DNA of 5,331 nt. Origin: JAQBDA01 sp041301185 (lineage in GTDB: Bacteria > Chloroflexota > Anaerolineae > Anaerolineales > UBA4823). Location: positions 1 to 5,331 of the forward strand of contig JBFYSV010000344.1 in NCBI GenBank assembly GCA_041301185.1. Direction: 5' to 3'. The notes under the pieces are model-generated. The model was not told where the DNA came from and did not search any database. It was given only the letters and a program-made list of their open reading frames with translations. Made by a program: the position numbers and the translations under genes. Within the stretch, counting starts at the first letter, position 1, and every line of letters begins with the position of its first letter. Shown here piece after piece: positions 4,817-5,331 of the stretch.

Positions 4817-5331
4817 ATGCCCACAGACGCACAAATCGCCCGCAAGAACGAAGAAATCTTTACCGATCCGCAGCTCAACCAGCTGCGCCGAGATGAGCGC
4901 GCCGTGGACGATGACGGCTGGATCAAAGCCCTGCTGCGGGGCGGCGCCTACGGCACCCTGGCGACCGCCGCCGGAGAGCAGCCTTTCCTCAACGCCCACA
5001 ACTATGTGTATGACGAGGCGCAAAACTGCCTGTACTTCCACCGCTCCCCGATAGGGCGCACCAGCGCCAATCTGGAGCATAACCCGCGCGTCTGCTACCA
5101 GGTGGTGGAGATGGGGCGGATGTACGTCAGCAGCGAGCCTCTGAATTTCAGTGTGGAATACCGCTCGGTGATCGTGTTTGGCACCGCTCACCGTGTGGGC
5201 GAGGAAGAAGCCAGCCGCGCCCTGCGCTTGCTGCTGGTGAAGTACGCTCCCCACCTGGAGTTCGGCGTGGATTATCCGGTCAGCGCGGCGCAATGCCCCA
5301 CTGCCGCCGTGTACCGGGTGGATATCGAGTC
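4817..5331 (+). CDS. NimA/PPOX-type flavin-binding protein, 3' end outside the window
   Basis: An open frame begins at ATG 4817 and leaves the window after 171 full codons. It fits the pyridoxamine 5'-phosphate oxidase-like split-barrel family, Pyridox_ox_2/NimA branch: YGTLATAAGEQPFLNAHNYV (45-64) forms the first strands, CLYFHRSPIGRTSANL (71-86) is the expected flavin-phosphate region with His75, Arg76 and Arg81, then RVCYQVVEM, and YRSVIVFGTAHRV (115-127) is the most characteristic stretch. The end, CPTAAVYRVDIES, is close to the usual C-terminal part, so only a modest piece is likely missing. Members bind FMN, or sometimes F420 or haem; NimA proteins reduce 5-nitroimidazoles, but most relatives have no known substrate. 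The next in-frame Met is residue 99, so the start is not in doubt. It lies 15 bases after the GNAT gene and is probably in the same operon. Confidence 0.85.
   Translation, partial: MPTDAQIARKNEEIFTDPQLNQLRRDERAVDDDGWIKALLRGGAYGTLATAAGEQPFLNAHNYVYDEAQNCLYFHRSPIGRTSANLEHNPRVCYQVVEMGRMYVSSEPLNFSVEYRSVIVFGTAHRVGEEEASRALRLLLVKYAPHLEFGVDYPVSAAQCPTAAVYRVDIE

Noticed and set aside
4379..5293. Long minus-strand frame of 304 codons
   Set aside because: It spans two plus-strand genes that each show clear family motifs; the minus product has none.

Overview
The window looks like chromosomal DNA from a moderately GC-rich bacterium. The best guess is Chloroflexota (Anaerolineae-like), from the Pro/Thr/Ser/Ala tether behind a lipobox and the mix of single-copy 'resistance-type' enzyme families. 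This is inference from style only; no marker gene is present.

Layout. Positions 1-478 (minus strand) carry the 5' part of a small lipoprotein gene that runs off the left edge. It holds a tandem 14-residue (42 bp) repeat. A short AT-rich divergent intergenic region (479-584) separates it from a plus-strand APH/choline-kinase-type phosphotransferase gene (585-1607). A gene-poor stretch (1608-1865) follows. It appears to contain a decayed copy of the 5' end of the nucleotidyltransferase gene found further right, plus two small inverted repeats and an isolated -10-like box. Next comes a large two-domain lipoprotein (1866-3299), then a compact run of enzymes: a Lnu/ANT-type nucleotidyltransferase (3334-3870), a tandem-GNAT acetyltransferase (3860-4801, overlapping the previous gene by 11 nt), and a NimA/PPOX-type flavin-binding protein (4817 to the right edge, incomplete).

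How they fit together. The last three genes are probably one transcription unit, perhaps led by the lipoprotein. Counting the upstream phosphotransferase, four enzymes of families best known for modifying or reducing antibiotics (kinase, nucleotidyltransferase, acetyltransferase, nitroreductase-like flavoprotein) lie within about 4.8 kb. Whether they act on drugs, on endogenous metabolites or on each other's products cannot be told from the sequence. Both edge genes are incomplete; the left one is visible only by reading the minus strand.
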